This document shows, one piece after another, positions 18,563 through 26,886 of a stretch of DNA of 64,000 nt; position 1 is the first letter of the stretch, and each line of letters begins with the position of its first letter. A program made the position numbers and the translations under genes. The DNA is from Halomonas heilongjiangensis (GTDB lineage Bacteria > Pseudomonadota > Gammaproteobacteria > Pseudomonadales > Halomonadaceae). A model generated the notes under the pieces. The model did not search any database and had not been told where the DNA came from. It worked only from the letters and a program-made list of their open reading frames with translations. The DNA lies in the NCBI RefSeq assembly GCF_002879645.1, contig NZ_PNRE01000009.1:21782-85781 (forward strand), written 5' to 3'.

Positions 18563-19183
18563 ATGAGTATTGGGAATGATGTAATACTTGAGAAAATAAA
18601 GCGCATCATTGAGTCGAAAGTACCGGGTGCGCAGGTTAAAGAGATTGCTGATAATGGCTACCTTGACATTAGTGTTGTTGTGCAAGGTGTTTCTCCCCGA
18701 AATCAGTATTTGATGGTTGCGCGTTCAATATATGAGGCCGATGTGCAAGGAAAACACTATGATGCTAAGATAAAATGCTTTGAAAGCCATGATCATTGGG
18801 TGAAAAGCAAAGTGCAAGAAATTATCACCGAGGCTATAAAGCCGGTTGTAGCTGCTTGCGGACGATTTAATACGGATGTTGAAGTTCTCTTGAGCGGTTC
18901 TCACCTCGAGATAGTTGTTACAAACTGGGGCATTAGGGAGGGGGCAGTATCCAATAGCATTCACAAGAGAATAAATGGGGTTGTTGACGGAATAAAAAAG
19001 TTGTCAAATGTTAGCTATGTCTCAGTGAGAACATCAAATGGTCATCCTCATTTCCCTCAGCACTTGGTTTATGGTGATGACGATATTTGTGACGATTTTA
19101 CCGTGAACCCAAACTGGCCTAGTAAGACCGGAAACCCATCTGGCAAGGGACGAGGTAACAATCCACCAGGGCGTGGAAGGTGA
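18563..19183 (+). CDS. Hypothetical protein with basic Gly-rich tail
   Basis: The 206-aa protein has no recognised family. The N-terminal half is amphipathic and AT-rich in coding; it may contain two related alpha/beta halves, since IESKVPGAQVKEIADNGYLDI and CGRFNTDVEVLLSGSHLEI share a similar rhythm. The C-terminal 25 residues are rich in Gly, Pro, Lys and Arg (SGKGRGNNPPGRGR), which could bind nucleic acid. GGGGAGG upstream supports the start. No signal peptide. The gene lies alone between an IS5 wreck and a terminator. Confidence 0.65.
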   Translation: MSIGNDVILEKIKRIIESKVPGAQVKEIADNGYLDISVVVQGVSPRNQYLMVARSIYEADVQGKHYDAKIKCFESHDHWVKSKVQEIITEAIKPVVAACGRFNTDVEVLLSGSHLEIVVTNWGIREGAVSNSIHKRINGVVDGIKKLSNVSYVSVRTSNGHPHFPQHLVYGDDDICDDFTVNPNWPSKTGNPSGKGRGNNPPGRGR

Positions 19184-19393
19184 TGGTGAATTTTATGTAC
19201 CTTCTGATATTTTTAGTTTATGATTAACTGGATTCCAACAACCTCAATCACTTTAATGATTGCATGATTATCAATATTTCCGTATTTATTTTAAACATTT
19301 TGCCCCAACAAATTAATCGCTCAGTGCTCATGGCGCACTCCTCTTATACAACTTGTCGTGAAAATTTAAATAAAAGGATAATAGTAGTCAAAC

Positions 19394-19426
19394 AAAAAGA
19401 GGCTCGATGAGCCTCTTTTTGTTTTT
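19394..19426. terminator. Strong bidirectional rho-independent terminator
   Basis: A 12-bp perfect stem AAAAAGAGGCTC (19394-19405) pairs with GAGCCTCTTTTT (19409-19420) around a three-base loop, with a further T tract after it. It lies just beyond the minus-strand gene ending at 19440 and can also stop plus-strand transcripts from the gene at 18563. Confidence 0.9.
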
Positions 19427-19439
19427 TCTAGCGCTGTAT

Positions 19440-19901
19440 TTATTGGCTAAGCTTGGGAGCTTCCGCGCTGAATCCGCTAATTCTCCATGCCTCAACACTT
19501 GGTGACCCATGTCGCGAGCGATACGTTCCCCAAACAACCCCCATAACATATTTGTATTGCACACCATCCTTCATGGTGATGGTTGCACTGAGAGGGTGGT
19601 GGCGTTTATGTTGCTGCATATATGCCTCAGAGTCGTAGGCTTTTGTATCTATCCTTGCAATCCCTGTGTCTTGGCAGGCCTGATGAAACGCGTCGAACTG
19701 ATCATCGTATTCTCTGAGGTTTAGTTCCTTGCGATTGTGCATGGCAATGTGGAGTTCTTTATCACCATCACAAATGGCTTGAATCGCCGCCTCAGCCATT
19801 CCGGTAGCGGTCTCGCTATAGACCTCGTCGGCCAGGGCCGCAGATGACAACGACAGGGCGAGAGCAGCAGTAGCGGTGATCATTGTGGTTTTGATAGACA
19901 T
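19440..19901 (-). CDS. Predicted periplasmic protein, unknown function
   Basis: The 153-aa protein starts with a classical signal peptide (MSIKTTMITATAALALSLSS, cleavage after ALA). The mature 129 residues contain two cysteines (AICDGD and QACQDTG) that could pair, and a predicted strand-rich half (SATITMKDGVQYKYVMG). No family was recognised. The gene ends directly at a strong terminator and has no co-directional neighbour, so it is probably monocistronic. Confidence 0.72.
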   Translation of the reverse strand: MSIKTTMITATAALALSLSSAALADEVYSETATGMAEAAIQAICDGDKELHIAMHNRKELNLREYDDQFDAFHQACQDTGIARIDTKAYDSEAYMQQHKRHHPLSATITMKDGVQYKYVMGVVWGTYRSRHGSPSVEAWRISGFSAEAPKLSQ

Positions 19902-20727
19902 TCAGATATCCCTGAGTATGGCGTATGGTTTTTTGGTGCTTTGTATGACCCTAAGCATAAGATTTATATCATATCAGAAGGAAGGCAATCCGCAAGATAC
20001 GTGATTCAAAATAAGAGTATGAATTACGTGGCGTCAGCAATGAGTGGCTGCTGAGCTTAACATTGGTATCGAGCTAGCATACGTATGATTATCATTTCAA
20101 TCCGACGATGGTGTGGTTGCACCTGAGAAGTGATATAGGCCGTCCCCGGAAAGACTGGCGGCCCATCGTGTGCGAAAAGGTAAATCACACCACAACCAGG
20201 GATTGACTTCATACTCTTCTCTCTATCCAGAAGCGCATGGCCCTATCTGTCAACGTAGTTATCAACCAAATGGATTGAGAGGTGTTCCGAAAGCAACCGC
20301 TGACGGTTGTTTGGGCCTCGATGATCGCTGCACGTGCATAAAGAAGCCGGACCATGGCCGCTTTCGTCAGCTCCGCTGAGATCCTGGTCGACTGTGCCAA
20401 TGCTCCTGGGCAAGATCACAGGCCTACCATGCTGTGATCGACGGCGAGTCGAGTTCTAGCGATCGGCACATCTGTTCTCACTGCTGGAGAGCAATGCCGG
20501 CTGAGTGGAATTCGAGGCGCGCGACAACGACAAGTGCTTCGTCGGCTCCACCAGGAAGAGAGTATCGCTGTGTGGCGCAAGTAGCTTTTGCTGGTCAGGT
20601 AGACGCTCCTGGTGGATACAAAAGGTGGTAGTCGGATCTAATCAGCGCACCAACGCGACGGGCCGCCGATCATTGATCGGCGGCCCGTCGGCGAGAGCGA
20701 TGGCTGTCGCAAGGCCGGCCAGAAAGC
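19902..20727. other. Intergenic region with long hairpin
   Basis: About 0.8 kb with no confident gene; short frames on both strands lack ribosome binding sites and recognisable domains. At 20657-20689 a 16-bp perfect stem (GACGGGCCGCCGATCA and its complement, one-base loop) lies 39 bp after the phasin stop. It is probably the phasin terminator even though a U tract is absent. Confidence 0.55.
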
Positions 20728-21666
20728 TTACTTTCCGGTCTTTCTGGTAGTTGGCTTCGCCGGCTTGGCGTTGCTCCCGGCAGTCTCGGTAGCCTGCTTG
20801 GCGTTGCTCCCGGCAGTCTCGGTAGCCTGCTTGGCGTTGCTCCCGGCAGTCTCGGTAGCCTGCTTGGCGTTGCTCCCGGCAGTCTCGGTAGCCGGCTTGA
20901 TGTTGCCCTTGGCAGTCTCGGTATCCTGCTTGGCGTTGCCCTCGGCAGTCTCGGCAGCCTGCTTGGCGTTGCTCCCGGCAGTCTCGGCAGCCTGCTTGGT
21001 GTTGCTCCCGGCAGTCTCGGCAACCGGCTTGGCGTTGCCCTCGGCAGTCTCGGCAGCCGGCTTGACGTTGCCCTCGGCAGCCTCGGCAGCCGGCTTGACG
21101 TTGCTCCCGGCAGTCTCGGCAGCCTCGGCAGCCGGCTTGACGTTGCTCCCGGTAGTTTTGGCAACCTGCTTGGCGTTGCCCTCGGCAGTCTCGGTAGCCG
21201 GCTTGATGTTGCCCTCGGCAGCCTCGGTGACCTGCTTGGTGTTGCCCTCGGCAGTCTCGGCAGCCTGCTTGGCGTTGCTCTCGGCAGTCTCGGTGACCTG
21301 CTTGATGTTGCTCCCGGCGGCCTCGGTGACCTGCTTGGCGTTGCTTTCGGTCAGCATTTGGCTCTGCTGGACGAAGTCCTGTTGCAGAGCCACGACCTTC
21401 TCCAGATCGCCCTTCAGGCGCTCGGTCAGGTACTTGGTGACCTGCTGCTGGCCTTTGGCATAGGCGCGCAGGCCTTCGGCGTCCTGGACGTTCACCAGGC
21501 TGCGCAGCTGCGCCAGGCTGGCGTCGGTGTAGGCCTTACCGGCCTCGAGCTGGGTATAGACCAGCTTCTCGGTATAGTCGACGGAGAGGGCCGCGTAGGC
21601 GCGGGCTGGGCTGAAGAACATGGATTCGAGCTGATCAGTGAACTGCTTGATGTCGACATTTTGCAT
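20728..21666 (-). CDS. Phasin family protein with long repeat tail
   Basis: Phasins coat polyhydroxyalkanoate granules. Residues 1-105 form the helical phasin domain (MQNVDIKQFTDQLESM, then SPARAYAALSVDYTEKL and ASLAQLRSLVN). From about residue 107 the protein is a run of near-perfect ten-residue repeats of the type ETAGSNAKQA, ending in a Lys-rich KPTTRKTGK. The 312-aa length is greater than usual for phasins because of the repeats. The ATG at 21666 is chosen because AGGAGGT lies five bases upstream; a longer frame begins at 21834. A lysine-rich amphipathic tail may bind granule surface or DNA. The repeats invite slippage, so repeat number probably varies between strains. Confidence 0.85.
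   Translation of the reverse strand: MQNVDIKQFTDQLESMFFSPARAYAALSVDYTEKLVYTQLEAGKAYTDASLAQLRSLVNVQDAEGLRAYAKGQQQVTKYLTERLKGDLEKVVALQQDFVQQSQMLTESNAKQVTEAAGSNIKQVTETAESNAKQAAETAEGNTKQVTEAAEGNIKPATETAEGNAKQVAKTTGSNVKPAAEAAETAGSNVKPAAEAAEGNVKPAAETAEGNAKPVAETAGSNTKQAAETAGSNAKQAAETAEGNAKQDTETAKGNIKPATETAGSNAKQATETAGSNAKQATETAGSNAKQATETAGSNAKPAKPTTRKTGK
20760..21350 (-). repeat. Intragenic 30-bp tandem repeats in phasin gene
   Basis: About eighteen to twenty imperfect 30-bp units encode ten-residue repeats with consensus ETA-(G/E)-(S/G)-NAK-(Q/P)-(A/V). The last four units near 20765-20880 are almost identical, indicating recent expansion, whereas units nearer 21300 are more diverged. One 33-bp-scale irregularity (AAEAAETAGSN) suggests an unequal event. 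Confidence 0.9.
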
Positions 21667-22204
21667 GGTTGACCTCCTGGGGGTGTTAAGGATGAGGAAG
21701 GCCCTGCCTGTCTGCCACTGCCTTCTGCGTATCTGATGCAGTGCATCAATAGCAAAGATATTTGTGCAGTGCAACATAAGCTGACGTGAGGAAGGAGGTG
21801 GTGAGCACCATCCGCGCTTAATGGCTGAGTCCATCGTCTCCGTATGCGCTGACGCTAGGGCTGAGAAATACGCCTAATTCCTTGATGTTCAACGTATATT
21901 GATGGTCGCACGAGGGCGGTGCCCACTTGACCGGGACCTGAAGAGCTACTTCAACTAATACAACATCAGCAGACCACTTCAGGGCCTAGAGGACAGGCGG
22001 TAGAGGAGATGTACTTTGTTTCACCACCGCCCCGGTCGGCTTGACGCTTGGTGACAACCCGGTCAAAGCGTAGATCGCCTCCGGGATGGTCCAGAGGATA
22101 GGGGCCTCTTCTTGCCTCGTGGACCCATGCTTCTGCCACAGCCTCTGGTACCTGCCTCATCATCTATTCGTCACAATTACCCAAAAATCCCCACGCAGAT
22201 AGAA
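21667..22204. other. Phasin upstream region and IS3-type relic
   Basis: The first 150 bp are the phasin 5' region. Further upstream the DNA is non-coding apart from a short IS3-type transposase relic at 21935-21994. No clear promoter was found. Confidence 0.45.
21935..21994 (+). pseudogene. IS3-family transposase C-terminal scrap
   Basis: The frame reads DLKSYFN, stop, YNISRPLQGLEDR, recalling the conserved end of IS3-group OrfB transposases (DL-x-x-YF-x-x-YN-x-x-RPHQGL). A stop codon and loss of the histidine show it is dead. The fragment is only 60 bp, so the assignment is tentative. Confidence 0.45.
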
Positions 22205-22576
22205 GAAAGATTGGCTAGGTTATAGTGTAAAAGCATGTATCTGCGTAATGCCTCGGCGTCGCCGTTTGGCAACGTATCATGCAGAAATTGCCAGGGAAGG
22301 CGACATTGAGCGCCACTATTCCTCTGGCGGTAGCGTGGCTGGTGCCCGGGATGCCGTAAAGCTCTTGACTAACAACCACCGGGCGTGATGCGGACTTGGT
22401 GCAAAATTTTTACCTGTGCGTTCATTTGGGATAGGCTTCCGAGGAATAGTTAATAATGATGAGAGATAGGGTGTTAGTGGTGATCGGGAAGGCGAGTTTA
22501 CTGACTTGAAAGAGCAAGAGTGTTCATCTGAGAAGACATGCGCGCTACCTAATCACTATTATAATTCGAGGAAGTC
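22205..22576 (+). repeat. Leader module copy A (375-bp duplicated non-coding segment)
   Basis: This segment aligns along most of its length with 27685-28065. Shared landmarks in order are TA-(T/G)-AGTGT, CATGTATCTGC (22234-22244), GGCAACG/GGCGACG, AGGGAAGGCG, TGGCGGTAGCGTG (22325-22337) and ACTTGAA about 70 bp before the ATG. Its last part carries the 45-bp motif GTTCATC...CTAAT-x-ACTATTA also seen before the genes at 29513 and 37735. It lies directly before a cassette gene, as does copy B. It is non-coding; a promoter, regulatory RNA or recombination site are all possible. Confidence 0.6.
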
Positions 22577-23059
22577 ATGTCACATCTAGAAAATCTTATA
22601 GCTGAATACTATGACTGGAAAGGCTACTTGGTAAAACAAAATATCAAAGTAGGCAAGCTCAGTCACGGGGGCTGGGAGATGGAATTGGATGTGATTGCAT
22701 TTGATCCCCATGCCGACCACCTAGTTCATATAGAGCCGTCAATTGATTCTGATTCTTGGTTCACACGAGAAGAAAGATTTATCAAAAAGTTCAAAGCCGC
22801 AAGAAAGTATATATTCACTGAAATATTTACGTGGCTTGAGTCCAGTATGGAAATCGAACAAATGGCTGTGCTCATCACACATCCTAAAGGAAGAGATGAA
22901 CTTGCAGGAGGTAAAATAGTTTCCATTGACGAATTAATGGCAGACATACGTCAAAAAGTTGTGGAGTGCGGCATTGTTGCCAAAAATGCAATTCCTGAAC
23001 AATATCCACTTTTACGCACATTGCAGCTTTCGCACAATGGCTACTACAAAATGTTATAA
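22577..23059 (+). CDS. Cassette gene, possible degenerate PD-(D/E)XK protein
   Basis: The 160-aa protein contains GGWEMELDVIAFDP then HLVHIEPS, which resembles the D and E strands of restriction-like nucleases (ELDV followed by E-x-K) but with Pro instead of the usual Lys. The C-terminal half is helical. The stop codon lies within the first bases of an attC site, so this is an integron-type gene cassette. Leader module A precedes it. GAGGAAG just before the ATG is a good ribosome binding site. Function unknown; nuclease activity is doubtful because of the changed motif. Confidence 0.7.
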   Translation: MSHLENLIAEYYDWKGYLVKQNIKVGKLSHGGWEMELDVIAFDPHADHLVHIEPSIDSDSWFTREERFIKKFKAARKYIFTEIFTWLESSMEIEQMAVLITHPKGRDELAGGKIVSIDELMADIRQKVVECGIVAKNAIPEQYPLLRTLQLSHNGYYKML

Positions 23060-23169
23060 CAAGTTGTTCCAGTTTACGAAGCGGTTTTCGCTCCTTTTTA
23101 TGTATTCGCTGCGCTCACTCTGTACAAAAATCCACTGCAACTGCTGCTCAGCTGAGCAAAGCGTTATAC
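23054..23169 (+). other. attC: Integron attC site 1
   Basis: The site begins with TTATAAC (23054-23060, overlapping the stop of the preceding gene) and ends with GTTATAC (23163-23169), complementary outer boxes. Inside, TTGTTCCAG pairs with the complement of the distal CTGAGCAA (TTGCTCAG) leaving one extra base on one arm, the extrahelical base expected of attC. The 116-bp length is within the normal range. The next gene begins 18 bp further on, the usual cassette layout. Confidence 0.82.
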
Positions 23170-23186
23170 ACAAACCGAGATAGCGC

Positions 23187-23651
23187 ATGCAACGGTACCA
23201 ATGGAGCCGCCTCAATAAACAGCAGGTAGGGGCTTACACTGAATACTTTGTCAAGATGGAACTCACCATGTTTGGGTTTCAAGTTTACTCGACAGAAGTT
23301 GACGATAGGGGCATTGACTTTGTAGCAAGGCTAGACAACGGCCCATTCATTGAAGTGCAGGTGAAGTCCCTCAGGTCAATGGGCTACGTGTTCATGCAAA
23401 AGAGAAAATTTTCACTGAATGAGCATCTTCACCTTGCGCTCGGTCTGCTCTGTGAAGGAAAATCACCTCAATTGTTCTTGATCCCATCGACCGTATGGAT
23501 GTCTCCCAACTCTATGTTTGTTGAACGCAACTATGAAGGTCTGAAGAGCAAGCCTGAATGGGGGTTGAATATATCTTACAAGAACATGCCTAGCTTGGAA
23601 TCCTATCGTTTTGAATCATCAGTCGAGCGGCTAACCCTCCAATGCACATGA
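23187..23651 (+). CDS. DUF4365-like PD-(D/E)XK cassette protein
   Basis: The 154-aa protein has the restriction-endonuclease-like core DRGIDFVARLDNGPFIEVQVK, with Asp, Glu-x-Gln-x-Lys in the right order and spacing, and an N-terminal helix with YTEYFVKMEL. This fits small DUF4365-type proteins that are frequent in integron cassettes. It starts just after attC 1. Overall plan suggests DNA binding or cutting, but activity is not known. No attC was recognised after its stop; the following DNA runs into the SRAP gene, so the cassette end has been lost or replaced. Confidence 0.72.
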   Translation: MQRYQWSRLNKQQVGAYTEYFVKMELTMFGFQVYSTEVDDRGIDFVARLDNGPFIEVQVKSLRSMGYVFMQKRKFSLNEHLHLALGLLCEGKSPQLFLIPSTVWMSPNSMFVERNYEGLKSKPEWGLNISYKNMPSLESYRFESSVERLTLQCT

Positions 23652-23727
23652 CAGCAACAGCTACGCGGTGCCTCTTCTTGAGGCAATTCCGTTGTTTCTG
23701 CTGATCTTCCGCTTGTACAGTGCCATA

Positions 23728-24384
23728 TTATGCGCATATGAAGAATGCATCTCCGATGGGGTTTTTCGTCCCCGCGCGTTCTATCGGTGTGGCCTTCAAA
23801 TCAGATCGCAGAGCAGGATCCAGAAGGTAGTCCAGCTCAGCCGTGTCGGTCACGTCAGGCGACAACCATGCTTCATAGGCATCTTCAGGCAACCACATCG
23901 GCACTGACTTCCGGTGGATGCCCTCCAAGGCCTTGATCCCTGGCAAGGTAATGATCGAAGCGGAATAGACGATTTCTCCCGTCACCTGTTCGGTCCACTT
24001 CTTGTACAGGCCGCCAAAGGCAATGGCACTGCCGTCAGCAGGCTCCAGCAGATGAGGATGCTTGCCATCCTGGCTCTCGACGAACGCCGTTGCAGGGACG
24101 ATGCAACGCCGATGCCGATACTCAGGCTTCTTGGGTAGCTTGTCGTAGCGGGTGTTCACCGAGAAGTAGTCCCGATGCGGCTTCAAGCCCTGATCGGTCT
24201 GACGCAAGTACAGCCACCAGATAGCCGGACGCGCGACGTGGCCACCCTCGGCACCCGTCACGACGCTTATCGTGCTGCCAGGCTTGAAATTTCGGCTGTA
24301 GATGAAGTCATCAGGAGCTACGGATAGACGTTCCGCCAGGCGGACGGCACCAGACGTCTTGACGAGCGCGTAGTTCGTGCACAT
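23728..24384 (-). CDS. SRAP (YedK/HMCES) abasic-site protein
   Basis: SRAP proteins form a covalent link with abasic sites in single-stranded DNA through the N-terminal Cys2, which is present (MCTNYAL). Other family marks are NTRYDKLPKKP (the N-x-R segment), RRCIVPATAFVES with the key Glu, and HRKSVPMWL with the catalytic His. The 218-aa length is normal. The gene is divergent from umuD, and a LexA box lies in the 35-bp gap, so it is probably DNA-damage induced with umuDC. SRAP genes are often linked to SOS functions on mobile elements. Confidence 0.92.
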   Translation of the reverse strand: MCTNYALVKTSGAVRLAERLSVAPDDFIYSRNFKPGSTISVVTGAEGGHVARPAIWWLYLRQTDQGLKPHRDYFSVNTRYDKLPKKPEYRHRRCIVPATAFVESQDGKHPHLLEPADGSAIAFGGLYKKWTEQVTGEIVYSASIITLPGIKALEGIHRKSVPMWLPEDAYEAWLSPDVTDTAELDYLLDPALRSDLKATPIERAGTKNPIGDAFFICA

Positions 24385-24393
24385 ACTTTATAC

Positions 24394-24409
24394 CTGTATA
24401 TCTATCCAG
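24394..24409. promoter_or_regulatory. LexA (SOS) box between SRAP and umuDC
   Basis: CTGT-N8-CCAG at 24394-24409 (CTGTATATCTATCCAG) differs from the consensus CTGT-N8-ACAG by one base and sits within the larger inverted repeat ACCTG...CAGGT. It is centred between the divergent start codons at 24384 and 24420, so it can control both. Confidence 0.8.
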
Positions 24410-24419
24410 GTTTGTCAGG

Positions 24420-24854
24420 ATGTCCGTCACCTTGGTTTCGCGCCGCAAGGCCGAGACAGCCTTTGCTGCGCCTTGCTTGCTGACCCGTATCCGAGCCGGC
24501 TTTCCAAGTCCGGCAGAGGACTACATGGATCGAAAAATAGATCTAAATGAATACCTTATCAAGCATCCTGCGGCAACCTTCTATTGCTGGACCGAGGGTG
24601 AGTCGATGCAAGGGATCGGGATTTTTGATGGTGACTTACTCATCGTAGACCGAGCAGAGAAGGCCCGTCACGGCGATGTCGTTCTGGCCAGCCTCGATGG
24701 CGAAATGACTTGTAAAATACTCGACATACACCACCGGCGCCTGCTCGCCGCCCATGAGGACTTCCCTCCGATCCCTATTCCTGAGGGGGCCAGCTTCGAG
24801 ATCGAAGGGACGGTCATCAGCTCTGTGAGACTCTTCCGTGATCGCCCTCGTTGA
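24420..24854 (+). CDS. umuD: UmuD-like subunit of DNA polymerase V
   Basis: UmuD is cleaved under RecA control to activate translesion synthesis by UmuC. The 144-aa protein has the cleavage region RAGFPSPAEDY, with Ala-Gly in place of the Cys-Gly of E. coli UmuD, the catalytic Ser in EGESMQGIGIFDGD and the Lys in MTCKIL. The start follows the LexA box by ten bases, giving a very short leader. umuC overlaps its end by 17 bp. Plasmid versions (RumA, MucA) have the same arrangement. Confidence 0.92.
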   Translation: MSVTLVSRRKAETAFAAPCLLTRIRAGFPSPAEDYMDRKIDLNEYLIKHPAATFYCWTEGESMQGIGIFDGDLLIVDRAEKARHGDVVLASLDGEMTCKILDIHHRRLLAAHEDFPPIPIPEGASFEIEGTVISSVRLFRDRPR

Positions 24855-26091
24855 TTGCAACAGCTTCTACGCATCGTGCCATCAGATCTTCCGCCCCGAT
24901 CTGCGAGGAAAGCCTGTAGTGGTTTTGTCGAACAACGATGGCTTTATCGTAGCAAGATCAAAGGAGGCCAAGGCCATCGGCATCCCGGACCTGGAGCCTT
25001 TCTTCAAAATCGAGCATATGCTGCGTAGACACAATGTCGCCATATTCTCATCCAACTACCCGCTTTATGGCGACATCTCTGATCGGGTAATGGTGACGTT
25101 GCAAACCTTCAGTCCACGGATCGAGGTATACAGCATCGATGAGATGTTCCTCGATCTCGCCGGAATGCAGGATGACCTCAAGACTCTGGGGCGTGAGATC
25201 AAGATCCGCCTATGGGAGCATGTGAGAATGCCGGTCGGTGTTGGCATCGCCCCAAGCAAAACATTGGCCAAATTGGCCAACAAGGCCGCCAAAAAAATCC
25301 CCCAGTGCGAAGGCGTCTGCGTCCTCGATGAGCGTCACAAATGGGAGTGGCTTCTGAAGCGAACCCCTGTGACTGGTGTGTGGGGTGTCGCCAAGCGGCT
25401 AGCTAGGCGCCTTGAAGACCTACGGATCTACACAGCATGGGATCTGGCCACCGCCAACCCCAAGGTCGTCAGGCGTGCGAGCAGTATCAACCTGGAGCGC
25501 ACCATTGAGGAGCTAAACGGGAGACCTTGCCTTGCTCTAGAGGAGGTGCCGCCTGCGAAAAAGCAGATCTACTGCACAAGATCGTTCGGTAGCCGGGCAA
25601 CCACGGTGCTGCCCGTCCTGGAGGCTGTGTCCCTCTACGCCACGCGTGCCACTGAGAAGCTAAGGAGGCAGCACCACCTAGCACTCACCATGCACGTTTT
25701 CATGCATACGTCCCCCTTCGAGCCTAATTTTCACTCCGCCAGCACCATAGCCCAACTGCCATTCCCGACCGACGACACACGAGAGATCGTCAGCCTTGCA
25801 CGAGCTGTGGCAGCAAGGCTCTACAGCTCCGGGCATGCCTATATCAAAGCTGGCGTGGGGCTCATTGAGTTATTCGACAAAAAACACCATCAGTTCGACC
25901 TCCTTCAGCCAGGTCAGTCTGAGAAGACCGATAAACTCATGGTGATGGTAGACGAAATCAACAAAAGAAAGGGAAGGGGAACCGTTTTTCTTGCCGCCCA
26001 AGGGATAACAAAACCTTGGGCCATGCGACAGAAATTCAAATCCCCTGAGTACACGACTAGGTGGAGTGATTTTCCTGTTGTGCGATCATGA
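24838..26091 (+). CDS. umuC: UmuC-like Y-family DNA polymerase V catalytic subunit
   Basis: The 417-aa protein has the Y-family polymerase catalytic segments VDCNSFYASCHQIF (first metal Asp), YSIDEMFLDL (the DE pair) and VGVGIAPSKTLAKLANKAAK, plus the helix-hairpin-helix TPVTGVWGVAKRLARRL. These are the marks of UmuC rather than DinB. GTG at 24838 overlaps the end of umuD. The C-terminal region matches UmuC little-finger plus tail lengths. It acts with cleaved UmuD in error-prone repair. Confidence 0.95.
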   Translation: MIALVDCNSFYASCHQIFRPDLRGKPVVVLSNNDGFIVARSKEAKAIGIPDLEPFFKIEHMLRRHNVAIFSSNYPLYGDISDRVMVTLQTFSPRIEVYSIDEMFLDLAGMQDDLKTLGREIKIRLWEHVRMPVGVGIAPSKTLAKLANKAAKKIPQCEGVCVLDERHKWEWLLKRTPVTGVWGVAKRLARRLEDLRIYTAWDLATANPKVVRRASSINLERTIEELNGRPCLALEEVPPAKKQIYCTRSFGSRATTVLPVLEAVSLYATRATEKLRRQHHLALTMHVFMHTSPFEPNFHSASTIAQLPFPTDDTREIVSLARAVAARLYSSGHAYIKAGVGLIELFDKKHHQFDLLQPGQSEKTDKLMVMVDEINKRKGRGTVFLAAQGITKPWAMRQKFKSPEYTTRWSDFPVVRS

Positions 26092-26294
26092 AACCGCCCA
26101 AGCAAGGGGCGGAGAACGATTCTCCCGAAGGAGGGGGCAGCATCCGTGCTGATAACCTTTGCCAAGCCTTAGAGTGTGCTGTGATGCGAGGCGAGTTAGT
26201 CATAATCGATCATTTAAGCTGCCGAAAAAAGGCCTTGTATATCAGCATGCTAGACGGCGTCGATTTATCGAGGGGCGGTTACAGGGACACATAG
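26088..26294 (+). CDS. Possible small gene coupled to umuC
   Basis: An ATG overlaps the umuC stop (ATGA) and opens 68 codons. The C-terminal part (LVIIDHLSCRKKALYISMLDG) has plausible composition, but there is no recognised family and the frame runs to just before a terminator that serves the opposite strand. Translation coupling with umuC is the only support. Confidence 0.3.
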   Translation: MKPPKQGAENDSPEGGGSIRADNLCQALECAVMRGELVIIDHLSCRKKALYISMLDGVDLSRGGYRDT

Positions 26295-26308
26295 GATTCG
26301 GACGCAAA

Positions 26309-26330
26309 GACGCCGCCCGGAGGCGGCGTC
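26309..26330 (-). terminator. Hairpin terminator for minus-strand operon
   Basis: GACGCCGCC (26309-26317) pairs with GGCGGCGTC (26322-26330) around a four-base loop. On the minus strand it is followed by TTTGCG, a short U run. It lies downstream of the minus-strand genes at 26543-27135. Confidence 0.65.
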
Positions 26331-26542
26331 GTGCAGTGCGGGGGTCTCATCCCAGCTCGGGGGGTGGCAGGGTCTGCGGGCCAATCGCCTCAATCTCGCG
26401 TTCCGCCAGGGGCTCGCCGCGCAGCCAGAACGACCGGGACTCCCCCTTCCCACTGGGCGCACGGCCATGCGTTGCATGCGACGACGCAGAGCGCCGGAGG
26501 TGATGTCGGGGTGTGTCGTCATGTCGGTGTCCTCGGTCAGTG

Positions 26543-26875
26543 TCATTGGGCGCGTGACGCGGCGCGCTTGGTTCGCAGGCAGTCGCGCATCACCTCATTG
26601 GCGAACTCGCTCACCGCCTCCAGACGGAATTCCCGTGTCTCATAGCGCGGTTCGTCGTAGGCCCAGACGATGATCTCCTCCAGGTGGGGCTGCCCCTGCT
26701 GCCCCTCGACATGCGAGAGCATGTCGGGCAAGGGATAGCCGACTTGGCGACCCTGCATGACTCTTTCGGCGAACAGATAGTAGTCGTTGCAGATGTCGTG
26801 CGGGTCCATCGACGGCGCGGCGTGGGCGCTGCCGGCGACCAGCAGGGCGACGGCCAGGGTAATGAAGGGTCGCAT
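26543..26875 (-). CDS. Predicted periplasmic protein
   Basis: The 110-aa protein begins with the signal peptide MRPFITLAVALLVAGSAHA. The mature region has a CNDYYLFAERVMQGRQ helix and a C-terminal Cys in RDCLRTKR, so a single disulphide is possible. No family was recognised. AGGAGGT lies seven bases before the ATG. It follows the gene at 26887 by 11 bp and is probably co-transcribed with it. GC-rich codon use differs from the neighbouring cassette genes. Confidence 0.72.
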   Translation of the reverse strand: MRPFITLAVALLVAGSAHAAPSMDPHDICNDYYLFAERVMQGRQVGYPLPDMLSHVEGQQGQPHLEEIIVWAYDEPRYETREFRLEAVSEFANEVMRDCLRTKRAASRAQ

Positions 26876-26886
26876 AGTCAGACCTC

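Noticed and set aside
20170..20631. Short frames on both strands between the periplasmic protein and the phasin
   Set aside because: No start signals, no conserved motifs and mutual overlap; listed only as a gene-poor region.
20765..21463. Long plus-strand hydrophobic frame opposite the phasin gene
   Set aside because: It is the antisense of the decapeptide repeats; the periodic Val/Ala/Leu pattern is forced by the repeated DNA. The phasin frame has a correct domain and ribosome binding site.
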